Counted from the first letter of the stretch, positions 8,776-18,229 are shown. The stretch: DNA of 49,166 nt from Limnohabitans sp. (GCF_017848645.1 NZ_JAFEIF010000073.1:1-49166); one strand, 5' to 3'. Made by a program: numbers and translations. Notes: a model not told the origin generated them from the letters alone.

Positions 8776-10692
8776 TTATGAAGCCGTCTTGGCTTTGGGT
8801 TTGGTGACCAGGATTTCCACCTTGAACTTGGACCGCAGGTGGGCCAGGTAGGCACCCGCTTCTGCATTGCCCAACAAGCGGCCAAATTGTTCGCGGCTTT
8901 GCGCTTGCTGCTGTGCGTTGGGCTCTTCACGTGCCACCACTTTGTTCACCCGCACCACGGCGTAGCCTTGCGCGCCCAGGTCCACACCCACCAGCGCAGG
9001 CATGGCCGACGGGTCTGCGCGAAGGGCGACATCGACCAAGGCCTGGGGCTGGCCCTGAGCTTGATCACGCGAGACCACCATGGCGTTGCCCACTTGGGCT
9101 TGGGCAGGCTGGGCTTTCCATTCATTCATGCGGGCCTGGCCTTCGGCCTTGGCCAAGGCTTGGGCTTGCTGCAGCAAGAATTGGGTGCGCACCGCCTCTT
9201 TGACATCGGCAAAGGGGCGCACTGCTGCCGCGCGGTAATTGACGATGCGTGCAGAGACCAGGGTGTTGTTGCCCAACTCAATGGCGGCCGTGTTGCGGCG
9301 CTTGCTGATCGACTCTTCGGCGAACAAGGCTTCCAGCATTTTGGGGTTGGCCATCACGCCAGACGTTGCGGGCGTGGGGGTGCGGCTCAGGCCTTGCGCT
9401 TGCTGGATGCTCAGCTTGAGCTTGTCGGCCACGGGCTTGAAGGTGTCGGCCTGCTCGTACACGCTGTTGCTGAAGGTCTCGGCAAATTCCGCAAACTGAC
9501 GCTTGGCTTGTTGCTCACGCAAGTCGGCTTCGAGCTGCGGCCGCATGGCGTCCAGGCTGGGCGCAGCTGGGGCCTTGATGTCGGTCAGCTGGATGATGTG
9601 AAAGCCGAACTCAGACTCCACCACCGCGCTGATGTCCCCTTTTTTCAGGGCAAATGCGGCATCTTCAAATGATTTGACCATGGCCCCTTTGGCAAAGAAA
9701 TCCAGGTCACCACCATTGGCGGCCGAGCCCGGGTCGTCCGAGTTTTTGCGAGCCAATTCGGCAAAAGCTTTGGGGTCTTTGCGCACATCGGCGAGCAAGG
9801 CTTCGGCTTTGGCGCGGGCTTTTTCTCGGTCTGCTGCAGGCGCATCCTTGGCCGCATTGATCAGAATGTGGCGGGCCCGGCGCTGCTCTTGGCCGGACAG
9901 TCGCTGCAGGTTTTGCTCGTAATAGGTTTTCACGTCCTGCTCGGGCAACTGGATGTTTTTGGCCAAAGAGGCCGCATCAAGCACCAGGTATTCCACGTCG
10001 GCCGATTCTGGCGAGCGAAAACGCTCGGACTGTGCCTGGTAGAACTTTTCCAGATCGGCATCTGTGACCTGGACCTTGGCCGCAAAGGCAGCTGGGTCAA
10101 AGCGCTGGATCTGGATTTCGCGGCGCTGCAAAAAGGCCTGTAAAGCGGTATCAGTTTGGCGCTGCGAAGCCACAGCAGAGGCCTGCAGGCTCGCCAGGAC
10201 CTGTTGATTGGACAGGTCGCGGCGCACACGGGCTTCGAGCATTTCAGGCGTCATGCCCTGGCTGGCGGCCAATTGGCGGTAACGCTCCATGTCCAGCTTG
10301 CCGTCGGGGCCGCGCAGACCGGCGATCGAGGGGTCTTGCTGCAAGTAATTGGCCAGGCGTTGGTCACTGGTCACCAGCAACTGCTTTTCAGCCGCCACCG
10401 CGATCAAACGGTCGTTGACCATGCGCTCAAGGCTCGCGTAGCGGGCCTCCTCCGAGCCCAGCAGCTTGGCGTCCAGGTTGGGCGCAGAAGCTCGGATGCG
10501 ATCCACTTCTTGTTGGTGCATCGCATCCCACTCTTGCTGGGTGATTTTCAAATCGCCGACTTTGGCGACCACGGCACCGCGATCGCTCATGTTGCTGTAA
10601 CCGTCCACGCCGAACAATACAAACGAGGGAATGATCAGCAAAACCAGCAAGCCCATCAGGATCTTGGAATTGTTGCGGATGGTGTCAAACAT
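8776..10692 (-). CDS. ppiD: Periplasmic chaperone/peptidyl-prolyl isomerase PpiD
   Basis: Inner-membrane-anchored periplasmic chaperone that helps proteins leaving SecYEG and acts on outer-membrane protein folding. Seen: 638 residues starting MFDTIRNNSKILMGLLVLLI, with one membrane anchor (about residues 12-30). A SurA-like chaperone region follows (GDLKITQQEWDAMHQQEVDR). The parvulin domain at about 270-365 contains RARHILINA and ELARKNSDDPGSAANGGDLD, and then a C-terminal helical region. The gene lies downstream of hupB and tRNA-Val, matching the conserved hupB-ppiD neighbourhood. A terminator at 10715-10744 separates them, so ppiD likely has its own promoter. Confidence 0.94.
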   Translation of the reverse strand: MFDTIRNNSKILMGLLVLLIIPSFVLFGVDGYSNMSDRGAVVAKVGDLKITQQEWDAMHQQEVDRIRASAPNLDAKLLGSEEARYASLERMVNDRLIAVAAEKQLLVTSDQRLANYLQQDPSIAGLRGPDGKLDMERYRQLAASQGMTPEMLEARVRRDLSNQQVLASLQASAVASQRQTDTALQAFLQRREIQIQRFDPAAFAAKVQVTDADLEKFYQAQSERFRSPESADVEYLVLDAASLAKNIQLPEQDVKTYYEQNLQRLSGQEQRRARHILINAAKDAPAADREKARAKAEALLADVRKDPKAFAELARKNSDDPGSAANGGDLDFFAKGAMVKSFEDAAFALKKGDISAVVESEFGFHIIQLTDIKAPAAPSLDAMRPQLEADLREQQAKRQFAEFAETFSNSVYEQADTFKPVADKLKLSIQQAQGLSRTPTPATSGVMANPKMLEALFAEESISKRRNTAAIELGNNTLVSARIVNYRAAAVRPFADVKEAVRTQFLLQQAQALAKAEGQARMNEWKAQPAQAQVGNAMVVSRDQAQGQPQALVDVALRADPSAMPALVGVDLGAQGYAVVRVNKVVAREEPNAQQQAQSREQFGRLLGNAEAGAYLAHLRSKFKVEILVTKPKAKTAS

Positions 10693-10714
10693 GTCGGAAG
10701 TCTCGGTTTGTCAA

Positions 10715-10744
10715 TAAAAAAGGCGAACCTGGGGTTCGCCTTTG
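10715..10744 (-). terminator. Intrinsic terminator after tRNA-Val
   Basis: On the minus strand AGGCGAACC pairs with GGTTCGCCT around a 2-3 nt loop, followed by six T. It sits 10 bp past the tRNA-Val 3' end and before ppiD, ending the hupB-tRNA-Val transcript. Confidence 0.85.
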
Positions 10745-10753
10745 TTTGAGAGG

Positions 10754-10829
10754 TGGTGGGCGCTGACGGTCTCGAACCGCCGACCTACTCCGTGTAAAGG
10801 AGCCGCTCTACCAACTGAGCTAAGCGCCC
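10754..10829 (-). tRNA. tRNA-Val (TAC)
   Basis: The minus strand begins GGGCGCTTAGCTCAGTTGG, has anticodon TAC in loop TTTACAC, a T-arm GGTTCGA, and an AGCGCCC acceptor arm followed by A and encoded CCA. Length is 76 nt. It lies 14 bp past the hupB stop on the same strand and is probably processed from the hupB read-through transcript. Confidence 0.97.
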
Positions 10830-10843
10830 TCTCACATGTGCTT

Positions 10844-11116
10844 TCAGTTCAAAGCGTCTTTCAGACCCTTGCCTGGACGGAACTTTGGCACATTGGCTTT
10901 CTTGATTTTAATCGCAGCGCCCGTGCGGGGGTTGCGGCCTGTGCGGGCAGCACGCTTGCCCACGGCAAATGTACCAAAACCCACCAGGGAAACCGTGCCA
11001 CCTTTTTTCAAGGTGGTGCGCACCGCGCCAATGGTGGCTTCGAGGGCGCGGCCTGCTGCTGCTTTGGACAGGTCAGCGTGCTTGGCAATGTGTTCGATCA
11101 ATTCTGTTTTGTTCAC
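10844..11116 (-). CDS. hupB: Nucleoid protein HU, beta type
   Basis: Small histone-like protein that bends and compacts DNA as a dimer. Seen: 90 residues, full length, [20 protein letters not shown] at the start. The DNA-binding arm signature [18 protein letters not shown] is followed by [19 protein letters not shown]. The single copy here is close to HU-beta; hupB by context (ppiD downstream). In many proteobacteria lon precedes hupB, but here the upstream gene is a dehydrogenase. The promoter at 11225-11253 gives a leader of about 100 nt. Confidence 0.95.
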   Translation of the reverse strand: MNKTELIEHIAKHADLSKAAAGRALEATIGAVRTTLKKGGTVSLVGFGTFAVGKRAARTGRNPRTGAAIKIKKANVPKFRPGKGLKDALN

Positions 11117-11201
11117 AAAAAACCCCTGGGTGTTAGTGCCGGAAGGACCGACGATTGGTCTGAGATCGGAATCAACAGCGTGGACGTGTTGATGAAATTG
11201 A

Positions 11202-11221
11202 TTCAGGCATTAATGCCTGAA
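11202..11221. repeat. Perfect 20-bp palindrome at the hupB start site
   Basis: TTCAGGCATTAATGCCTGAA is an exact inverted repeat. The hupB promoter predicts transcription starting near 11218 on the minus strand, inside this element. A direct copy of its left half, ATTCAGGC, recurs at 11258-11265 just upstream of the -35 box. Candidate operator; as RNA it could form a 5' hairpin. No T run follows it, so it is not an intrinsic terminator. Confidence 0.6.
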
Positions 11222-11224
11222 GTG

Positions 11225-11253
11225 ATTAAAACCAGACCTTGTGGGTCTGTCAA
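11225..11253 (-). promoter_or_regulatory. sigma-70 promoter of hupB
   Basis: On the minus strand, TTGACA (11253-11248) and TTTAAT (11230-11225) are separated by exactly 17 bp: a perfect -35 and a good -10. No other gene starts between here and hupB (start 11116). Confidence 0.8.
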
Positions 11254-11343
11254 TCGCATTCAGGCTTGGCCCGATTGGCGTTGGATTCTAGCCTTGAAAG
11301 TAGTACTTCCAAAGAGGTGGGCGAGTTTTTTTAATGGCTCGGC

Positions 11344-12429
11344 TCAAAGCGCCTGCGCAATCGCCCGACCCACATCTGCCGTAGAGGCTTTACCGCCCAA
11401 ATCGGGGGTGCGCGGCGCATCGGCGCCCGCGGCCAAAACCTTTTCAATGGCACCCAAGACCGCATCGTGCGCGTCCTTGTGGCCCAGAAATTCGAGCATC
11501 ATGGCACCGCACCAAATCTGGCCAATCGGGTTGGCAATGCCTTTGCCCGCAATGTCCGGCGCCGAGCCGTGCACGGGCTCAAAGAGTGACGGGAACTTGC
11601 GGTCCGGGTTGAGGTTGGCGCTGGGCGCAATGCCGATGGTGCCCGTGCAGGCCGGACCCAGATCGCTCAGGATGTCGCCAAACAAATTGCTGGCCACCAC
11701 CACATCAAAAAAGTCGGGGCGCTGCACAAAGTGGGCCGTGAGGATGTCGATGTGGAACTTGTCCACGTTGATCCCCGGGTAGGCCTTGGCCATTTCGGCC
11801 ACGCGCTCATCCCAATACGGCATGGTGATGGCGATGCCGTTGGACTTGGTCGCGCTGGTCAGGTGCTTTTTAGGACGGGTTTGGGCCAACTCAAAGGCAA
11901 ACTTGAGGACGCGGTCCACCCCAATACGGGTCATGATGGACTCTTGCATCACGATCTCGCGCTCTGTGCCGGGGAACATGCGACCGCCGACGCTGGAGTA
12001 CTCGCCCTCGGTGTTTTCACGCACGATGTACATGTCGATCTCACCGGGCTGACGCGCACTCCCGTCGCGGCGCACCACAGGCGCGATGATGCCGGGCATC
12101 AAGCGCGCTGGGCGCAGGTTGATGTACTGGTCAAACTCACGGCGGAACAACAGCAGCGAGCCCCACAGCGAGACGTGGTCGGCGATTTTGTCGGGCCAAC
12201 CCACGGCACCGAAATACAAAGCGTCGTGGCCACCGATCTGGTCTTTCCAGTTGTCCGGCAGCATCTGGCCGTGCTTTTCAAAGTAATCCCAGCTGGAAAA
12301 GTCGAAGTGGTCAAAGTGCAGATCGATGCCGAATTTGCGGGCTGCGGCGTCCATCACGCGCAGGCCTTCGGGCATGACTTCTTTGCCAATGCCATCTCCG
12401 GCAATGACAGCGATGCGGTGCTTGCTCAT
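11344..12429 (-). CDS. Tartrate dehydrogenase/decarboxylase or D-malate dehydrogenase (IMDH family)
   Basis: NAD-dependent beta-decarboxylating dehydrogenase of the isocitrate/isopropylmalate family, cytoplasmic. Seen: 361 residues, MSKHRIAVIAGDGIGKEVMP at the start. Substrate-arginine segments include INLRPARLMPG and YIVRENTEGEYSSVGGR. A metal-binding stretch reads VVASNLFGDILSDLGPACTG, and the NAD site EPVHGSAPDIAGKGIANPIG. The GRMFPGTEREIVMQ segment and length match the TtuC/DmlA subgroup rather than LeuB, which carries a different substrate loop. Tartrate versus D-malate cannot be separated by eye. Minus strand, upstream of hupB, which has its own promoter. Confidence 0.85.
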   Translation of the reverse strand: MSKHRIAVIAGDGIGKEVMPEGLRVMDAAARKFGIDLHFDHFDFSSWDYFEKHGQMLPDNWKDQIGGHDALYFGAVGWPDKIADHVSLWGSLLLFRREFDQYINLRPARLMPGIIAPVVRRDGSARQPGEIDMYIVRENTEGEYSSVGGRMFPGTEREIVMQESIMTRIGVDRVLKFAFELAQTRPKKHLTSATKSNGIAITMPYWDERVAEMAKAYPGINVDKFHIDILTAHFVQRPDFFDVVVASNLFGDILSDLGPACTGTIGIAPSANLNPDRKFPSLFEPVHGSAPDIAGKGIANPIGQIWCGAMMLEFLGHKDAHDAVLGAIEKVLAAGADAPRTPDLGGKASTADVGRAIAQAL

Positions 12430-12510
12430 AGGGCGTACTTTCTGAATCTGGAAAAAAATGGACGGAACTTGAAAAAACGAGAGCTTAGCAACAAAGCCAG
12501 GGGGTCGATT

Positions 12511-13419
12511 TCACCTGCGTGACGGTCGCACCACCCAACTCACCCCCCAAGCCGTCAAGGCGGTGCCCAAAAGGGTGACCCATGTGATGGTTTCGCCAAA
12601 CAACACCCAAGCCATCACGGCCGTGGTGGGCGGCACCAGGTACATGAGGCTGGTGACCGAGGCAGCGGCCCCGCGCTGTATCAACATGTAGAGCAGCGAA
12701 CTGCCACCCACGGTCAAACCCAGCACCGACCAAGCCATGGCCCCCGCCAACTCACCATTCCAGCGCATGGCTTCGGTTTCCATCAGGGCAAAAGGCAAGG
12801 TGACCACCAATGCGGCCAGCAACTGCACCGTGTTGGCCGAGCGCACATCACAGGCTTGGACAAAGCGCTTTTGGTAAAGCGTGCCCACGGTGATGCTGAG
12901 CAAAGCGGCCAAGGCAAAAGCCATGTTGGCCGGCGTGACGTGGTCGAGGGGCGTGCCCAGCGTCAACTTGCGCCACACCACCATGAGCAACCCCACAAAA
13001 CCCAGCAACAGGCCCAGCCATTGACGGCGCGAGACGCCGGGCTGATCGCTGCCGCGCAAGCTGTAGGCCAACCAAATGGCCGTCAAAACCGGCTGAAACC
13101 CCACGATCAAGGACGACAAGCCCGAGCCCATACCGGCCTTGACCGCCACCCACACGCCGCCCAGATAACCCGCGTGCATCAAGATGCCCGTCAGCGACAA
13201 ATGCAGCCATTGCGCGCGGCCTTGGGGCCAAGCCACCTTGGCCCACGCAATCCAGGCCAAAAAACAAGCGATGGACAAGGCGTAGCGCAACGCCAAAAAA
13301 GACAAGGGAGGGGCATGGGGCATGCCATAGCGGGCGACGATGAAGCCGGTGCTCCAGATCAACACGAACACGGCAGGGATCGCCCTCAACCAGGCGTCAG
13401 ACGAACGGCCCCCGCTCAT
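12511..13419 (-). CDS. EamA/DMT-family transporter
   Basis: Ten-helix inner-membrane permease of the drug/metabolite transporter family; substrate unknown. Seen: 302 residues with the two EamA repeats. The first begins IPAVFVLIWSTGFIVARYG; the second begins NMAFALAALLSITVGTLYQK and ends SLMYLVPPTTAVMAWVLFGE. The C-terminal tail is basic (VVRPSRR), as expected on the cytoplasmic side. Its ATG overlaps the pgsA stop by 4 bp (ATGA), so it is translationally coupled to pgsA. It is not closely similar to the exporter at the left edge. Confidence 0.88.
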   Translation of the reverse strand: MSGGRSSDAWLRAIPAVFVLIWSTGFIVARYGMPHAPPLSFLALRYALSIACFLAWIAWAKVAWPQGRAQWLHLSLTGILMHAGYLGGVWVAVKAGMGSGLSSLIVGFQPVLTAIWLAYSLRGSDQPGVSRRQWLGLLLGFVGLLMVVWRKLTLGTPLDHVTPANMAFALAALLSITVGTLYQKRFVQACDVRSANTVQLLAALVVTLPFALMETEAMRWNGELAGAMAWSVLGLTVGGSSLLYMLIQRGAAASVTSLMYLVPPTTAVMAWVLFGETITWVTLLGTALTAWGVSWVVRPSRR

Positions 13420-13985
13420 TTCACGCGGGCTCGGATCTCAGGCAAGGCCTTTTGCATGTAGTACACCATGGACCAAACCGTCAAAACGGCGGCCACGACG
13501 ATCAGCACTGCGCCCCAAACTCGGGTGTCGATCACACCGAACAAGGTGCCGTTGTAGAGCAAGAAGGGAATCGCCAACATTTGCACCGTGGTCTTGAGCT
13601 TGCCCACCATGTGCACCGCCACGCTTTTGCTGGCCCCGATCTGGGCCATCCACTCGCGCAGGGACGAGATGGCGATCTCACGGCCAATGATGATGAGCGC
13701 CACCAGCACATTCACCCGGTCCATCTGCACGAGCATCAACAAGGCGGCGCAGACCAAAAACTTGTCGGCCACCGGGTCCAGAAAGGCCCCGAAGGCCGAG
13801 GTTTGGTTGAGCTTGCGGGCCAGAAAACCGTCCAGCCAATCGGTGAAGGCAAACAACACAAACAGCACCGTCGCGATCAAGTTTTTCGTCTCGATCGTCA
13901 AACTGTCGAGGTAGTACACGCCAATGATCAAAGGGATCGCGACAATGCGCGTCCAGGTCATGATGGTGGGAATAGTGAAAAACAT
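13416..13985 (-). CDS. pgsA: CDP-diacylglycerol-glycerol-3-phosphate 3-phosphatidyltransferase
   Basis: Makes phosphatidylglycerol phosphate, the committed step to phosphatidylglycerol and cardiolipin, in the inner membrane. Seen: 189 residues starting MFFTIPTIMTWTRIVAIPLI, with several membrane helices. The CDP-alcohol phosphotransferase signature DG-x2-AR-x8-G-x3-D-x3-D is complete (DWLDGFLARKLNQ then GAFLDPVAD). Start at 13985 was chosen because the conserved N-terminus begins there; ATGs at 13994 and 14003-14012 are less likely. It follows uvrC by 53 bp on the same strand, the common uvrC-pgsA order. Confidence 0.95.
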   Translation of the reverse strand: MFFTIPTIMTWTRIVAIPLIIGVYYLDSLTIETKNLIATVLFVLFAFTDWLDGFLARKLNQTSAFGAFLDPVADKFLVCAALLMLVQMDRVNVLVALIIIGREIAISSLREWMAQIGASKSVAVHMVGKLKTTVQMLAIPFLLYNGTLFGVIDTRVWGAVLIVVAAVLTVWSMVYYMQKALPEIRARVK

Positions 13986-14038
13986 AGCGATCATTGTGGC
14001 ACGCCCAGCCAACAGCCTGATGACAGGCGGCGGCGGGC

Positions 14039-15979
14039 TCAGTGCAAAGCGTTGTAAATGGTCTCAGCCAGCTCCCGCGAGATGCCCTCCACGCCCAGCA
14101 AGTCCTCCACGCTGGCGCTTTCCACACCCCGCACACCGCCAAAGCGCTGAAGCAGTTTGGCGCGTTTGCGCGGCCCGATGCCTGGTATTTCTTCGATCTT
14201 GCTGCCGCCCATGCGCACTTTGGCCCGCTGGGCCCGCATGCCGGTGATGGCAAAGCGGTGCGCCTCGTCGCGGATTTGCGCCACCAGCATGAGTGCTGCC
14301 GAGTCCTTGCCCAGATAGACCTTCTCGCGGCCATCGGCAAACACCAGCTCTTCCAGGCCCACCTTGCGGCCCTCGCCTTTTTCCACGCCGACGATGCGCG
14401 ACAGGTCCAGCCCCAAATCGGTGAACACCTCACGCGCCATGCTCACCTGGCCTTTGCCGCCGTCAATCAGCACCAAGTCCGGCAGGCGGGCCGTGCCCTC
14501 GCCCGATCGCAAGGCTTCCGCCAGCTTGCCGTAGCGGCGCATCAGCACCTGGCGCATGGCCGCGTAATCGTCGCCCGGGGTGATGCCCTCGATGTTGTAG
14601 CGGCGGTAGTCGCTGCTTTGCAGCTTGTGCTGGCGAAACACCACACAAGACGCCTGCGTGTTCTCGCCCGCCGTGTGCGAGATGTCGAAACACTCGATGT
14701 GCAGCTGGTCCAAATCGTCTGGGGCCAAGTCCAGCGCCTCGGCCAGCGCCCGGGTGCGGGCCTGCTGGGAGCCTTCTTCGGCCAGCAAGCGGGCCAGTTG
14801 CAGCTCGGCGTTTTTCTCGGCCATCTCCAGCCACACGCGGCGGTGCTCGCGCGGATTCGTCACGGTGCTGATCTTCACGCCCGACTGCGCCGACAAAGCC
14901 GCGATCAATGATTTGTCGACCGCCGCACTCAAGATCAGCAGCGGCGGCACGGGCACGCCGATGTAGTGCTGCGCCAAAAAGGCTTCGAGCACCTGCACCT
15001 CTATCGGGCGCTGGATGACAACTTCCCCTTCGCCCTCCTCCAGACCCAGCAAGTCCTGCGCGTCCTGCACATGCACCGGGAAATAAGGCCGGTCGCCCAA
15101 ATGCCGCCCGCCGCGCACCATGGCCAGGTTCACACAGGCGCGGCCGCCATGCACTTTGGCCACCAAAATGTCGGCGTCGGTGTCCACCGCTGTGTCCACC
15201 GACTGCTGGTGCAAGACCCGCGACAGCGCCGTCAGCTGGTTGCGCACCTCGGCCGCCAACTCGAATTCGAGCTTGTCGGCATGCTGCATCATCCGCGCTT
15301 CCATCTCGCGCATCAGCGCCTGGGTCTCGCCACGCAAAAACTGCTCGGCATGCTGCACATCGGCTTTGTAGTCCTCGGGGCTGATCAGGTTCACACACGG
15401 CCCCGAGCAACGCTTGATCTGAAACAGCAGGCAAGGCCGGGTGCGGTTGGCAAACACCGTGTCCTCGCAGGTGCGCAGCCTGAACACCTTCTGGATCAGC
15501 TGAATCGACTCCTTGACCGCCCAGGCACTGGGGAACGGCCCGAAGTAACGGTGCTTCTTTTCCACTGCGCCCCGGTAATAGGCCACACGCGGGTAATGCT
15601 GCGCCTCGGGCGTCTTGACCAGCGCGGGCAGCGCCACGCGGCCATTGCCCGTGAGCTTGAGGTAGGGGTAACTCTTGTCGTCCCGAAACAGGATGTTGAA
15701 GCGCGGGTGCAGCGTCTTGATGAGGTTGTTTTCCAGCAGCAGCGCCTCGGCCTCGGAGCGCACCACGGTGGTTTCCATGCGCGTGATCTTGCTGACCATG
15801 TGGCCAATGCGGGTGCCGCCGTGGTCCTTCTGGAAATAACTCGACACCCGGCGCTTGAGGTTCAGCGCCTTGCCCACATACAGCAGCTGCTCCTGCGCAT
15901 CAAAGTAGCGGTAAACCCCCGGCAAGGCGGGCAGTGCGGCAACTTGCGCGAGCAGGGCTTCATCATGGGTGTTCGACAT
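14039..15979 (-). CDS. uvrC: Excinuclease ABC subunit C
   Basis: Makes both incisions flanking a lesion in nucleotide excision repair with UvrB. Seen: 646 residues starting [20 protein letters not shown]. The GIY-YIG nuclease (3' cut) is near residues 17-100 ([25 protein letters not shown]), followed by [14 protein letters not shown]. The UvrB-binding UVR segment is near 210-245. The RNase H-like nuclease (5' cut) contains [20 protein letters not shown] and [13 protein letters not shown]. Tandem helix-hairpin-helix motifs close the protein ([31 protein letters not shown]). Divergent from earP with a 54-bp gap. Confidence 0.97.
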   Translation of the reverse strand: MSNTHDEALLAQVAALPALPGVYRYFDAQEQLLYVGKALNLKRRVSSYFQKDHGGTRIGHMVSKITRMETTVVRSEAEALLLENNLIKTLHPRFNILFRDDKSYPYLKLTGNGRVALPALVKTPEAQHYPRVAYYRGAVEKKHRYFGPFPSAWAVKESIQLIQKVFRLRTCEDTVFANRTRPCLLFQIKRCSGPCVNLISPEDYKADVQHAEQFLRGETQALMREMEARMMQHADKLEFELAAEVRNQLTALSRVLHQQSVDTAVDTDADILVAKVHGGRACVNLAMVRGGRHLGDRPYFPVHVQDAQDLLGLEEGEGEVVIQRPIEVQVLEAFLAQHYIGVPVPPLLILSAAVDKSLIAALSAQSGVKISTVTNPREHRRVWLEMAEKNAELQLARLLAEEGSQQARTRALAEALDLAPDDLDQLHIECFDISHTAGENTQASCVVFRQHKLQSSDYRRYNIEGITPGDDYAAMRQVLMRRYGKLAEALRSGEGTARLPDLVLIDGGKGQVSMAREVFTDLGLDLSRIVGVEKGEGRKVGLEELVFADGREKVYLGKDSAALMLVAQIRDEAHRFAITGMRAQRAKVRMGGSKIEEIPGIGPRKRAKLLQRFGGVRGVESASVEDLLGVEGISRELAETIYNALH

Positions 15980-16033
15980 GGCGGCTATTGTCTGTGAAAA
16001 GATGTGTGTGAAATCTCCAGCGACAATCGCCGC

Positions 16034-17152
16034 ATGCAAACTGGCCAACTCTGGGACATCTTCTGCACCGTCATCGACAACCACGGCGACCTGGGCGTGT
16101 GCTGGCGCCTGACGCGCCAGTTGCGCGACGCGGGCCAGCGCGTGCGCCTGTGGGTGGACGACGCCTCGGCCCTGGCCTGGATGGCCCCCACCGCCCACCA
16201 GGACCCTGGCATTGAAGTGCGCCCGTGGGCCGATGCCAGCCAAGCCAGCACCCTGCAAGCGCTGCCCCCGGCCGATGTGTGGGTCGAAGCCTTTGGCTGC
16301 ACCTTGCCCGAAGCCTTTGTGGCGCATGGTGTAGCCACCCGAGCGCAACAACCTTGGTGGATCAACCTCGAATACCTGAGCGCCGAAGACTGGGTGCCCC
16401 GCATGCACCAGCTGCCCTCGCCCATCATGAGCGGCCCGGCCAAGGGCTGGAGCAAGACCTTCTTTTATCCGGGCTTCACAGAGGACACGGGCGGCCTGCT
16501 GCGCGAAACCGACCTGCTGGAGCGCCAGCAAAACTTTGACCTTGTCAAACGTTCGGCCTGGCGTCAACAACACGCCCCCAACCTGCCCCCGAACGGCCTG
16601 CTGATCAGCCTGTTCTGCTACGAACCCGCCGCCCTAACCCAGCTGCTGGGCCAACTGGTGGGCACACCCCACCACCTGCTCGTCACCCCCAGCCGCCCGC
16701 TGGCGGCGGTACTGCAAGCCCTTAAAGGCATGTCCGCTCACCCCAGCTGGAGCGCCCTGCCCTACACCGACCAAAACGGCTTTGACGAGATGCTCTGGGC
16801 CTGCGACCTGAACTTTGTGCGCGGCGAAGACTCGCTGGTGCGCGCCCTGTGGGCGGGCCAACCCTTCATCTGGCACATCTACCCACAAGACGACAACGCC
16901 CACCATGCCAAGCTGGAGGCGTTTCTGGATTGGATGCAGGCCCCGGAAAGCTTGCGCAAGGCGCATCGGGTTTGGAATGGAATGGAAGCTAGTGAATGGC
17001 CTGCGCTCAATGCCGAAACGCTGGAGATTTGGAGCCAGAACACCCAAACCAGGCGTCATCAACTTTCTGGGCAAACTGATTTGGTAACGCAACTCATCGC
17101 ATGCGTTGCCATGAGTGACTCAAGCGCAGATGCTACGGTTCCGACGACTTGA
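16034..17152 (+). CDS. earP: EF-P arginine rhamnosyltransferase EarP, altered 3' end
   Basis: Transfers rhamnose from dTDP-L-rhamnose to Arg32 of EF-P, needed for EF-P to rescue ribosomes on polyproline. Seen: 372 residues with the N-terminal signature [20 protein letters not shown], giving catalytic-site Asp15 and Asp19. The nucleotide-sugar segment [19 protein letters not shown] holds Glu265. The partner efp lies 4 kb downstream and does carry Arg32. The last residues after [11 protein letters not shown] ([14 protein letters not shown]) look unlike a native EarP end. They are shared antisense with the converging cassette gene, which suggests an insertion replaced the original terminus. Start at 16034 fits the conserved N-terminus. 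Confidence 0.93.
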   Translation: MQTGQLWDIFCTVIDNHGDLGVCWRLTRQLRDAGQRVRLWVDDASALAWMAPTAHQDPGIEVRPWADASQASTLQALPPADVWVEAFGCTLPEAFVAHGVATRAQQPWWINLEYLSAEDWVPRMHQLPSPIMSGPAKGWSKTFFYPGFTEDTGGLLRETDLLERQQNFDLVKRSAWRQQHAPNLPPNGLLISLFCYEPAALTQLLGQLVGTPHHLLVTPSRPLAAVLQALKGMSAHPSWSALPYTDQNGFDEMLWACDLNFVRGEDSLVRALWAGQPFIWHIYPQDDNAHHAKLEAFLDWMQAPESLRKAHRVWNGMEASEWPALNAETLEIWSQNTQTRRHQLSGQTDLVTQLIACVAMSDSSADATVPTT

Positions 17153-18195
17153 TGGCGATCTCGAAGCTGTCGTGCTATTTGCTCGAAGCACTGATCAAGA
17201 TTCTTGAGATCACGGTCGGTGAACGTGATCGTCTGAATCCCAAACTTTTCAAAGTATGCGGTGCGTTTTGCCATTTCTTTCTCCCAGGCGTTGGCGAGTT
17301 CTTCATTGATCGCGACCTGCGTCTTGGCTTTGGCACCTGTGATATTGATGTGTGTGGAAGCTGGACTGAACTCGAATCCTATGAACTGAGAGGTATGACC
17401 ATTTAAGACCGTAAAGTCGAGACGGTATTCATGACGTTTCTCCTTTCCAAGGTACCTCAGCTCGGGAATGAGAAACGGCTCCTCAGCTGGATTGCCTGAG
17501 CGAAGTAGATAGTCTACGTACCTGTCGCATATGCCCTGCTCGTACAGAGAGTTTGAAACACGCTTCAGTACACTTCGATAGAAGACACAGAAGTCATCCA
17601 AGTTTCCAAAACGGACCGGCTCTTTCGACGTTGGATCAATTAGACCAGTTGCCAGGATGTGGCCAACGGTCCAATAGTTGTAGGCTTCACGCCGCATCTG
17701 GCTCTTGTCATTTGTCCATTCGCCATTTCTACGAGCTGGGGCGATGACGACGCCCCATACGAGGTTGCCTGCACCAAACCAAAGGCTCCACAGGTCATCG
17801 TTCGGCTTGGCGCGAATTCGCTCCCGAAAATTCCGGTAGAAGTTCCGTTTTAGGAAGTTCATCGTATAGGAGCCAAGCAGATCGTCCTGCAAACACATCA
17901 GGACCATTTCCTCACTCAAAGGTCGGCCGTTGTAGCCCTTCTTGCCAGCGGCTCGGAGCTTCGACAACTGCGCACTCAGTCCCTGGATCCAGCGAGCAAT
18001 GAAGTCATCGGGACTTGGGAACTGTGTCCGAACGGAGTCAACGAAGACATTGTTGTTCTTTCCAATGTGTGCATGAAGGACGTGCACAGATGAACTTCCA
18101 GAGAAACGCTCGAAGCGTTTCAGCGCTTCGGGTTGGTGTTCCAGTATCCAAGCGTCCAGCTCTTGCAGAACAGTTTCGAGCTCTTGTGGTGTCAT
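17059..18195 (-). CDS. Unknown 378-residue protein, probable integron-cassette gene
   Basis: Not recognised as a named family. Seen: an all-alpha-looking N-terminal half (LYNFLKRNFYRNFRERIRAK-like basic helices) and aromatic-rich DDLWSLWFGAGNLVWGVVIA. The C-terminal core has IPELRYLGKEKRHEYRLDF, then FIGFEFSPASTH, then a Lys-rich helix and FGIQTITFTDRDLKN. The E...D...E spacing with alternating strands recalls PD-(D/E)XK nucleases, but the final Lys of the motif is not in place, so this is only a hint. The start lies 34 bp after an attC-like site, the usual cassette spacing. Its last about 17 codons overlap the earP 3' end antisense, so the native C-terminus may be lost. Confidence 0.75.
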   Translation of the reverse strand: MTPQELETVLQELDAWILEHQPEALKRFERFSGSSSVHVLHAHIGKNNNVFVDSVRTQFPSPDDFIARWIQGLSAQLSKLRAAGKKGYNGRPLSEEMVLMCLQDDLLGSYTMNFLKRNFYRNFRERIRAKPNDDLWSLWFGAGNLVWGVVIAPARRNGEWTNDKSQMRREAYNYWTVGHILATGLIDPTSKEPVRFGNLDDFCVFYRSVLKRVSNSLYEQGICDRYVDYLLRSGNPAEEPFLIPELRYLGKEKRHEYRLDFTVLNGHTSQFIGFEFSPASTHINITGAKAKTQVAINEELANAWEKEMAKRTAYFEKFGIQTITFTDRDLKNLDQCFEQIARQLRDRHQVVGTVASALESLMATHAMSCVTKSVCPES

Positions 18196-18229
18196 CTTCG
18201 TTGGCGGGGAAAAACTGGTGGATTGAGCG

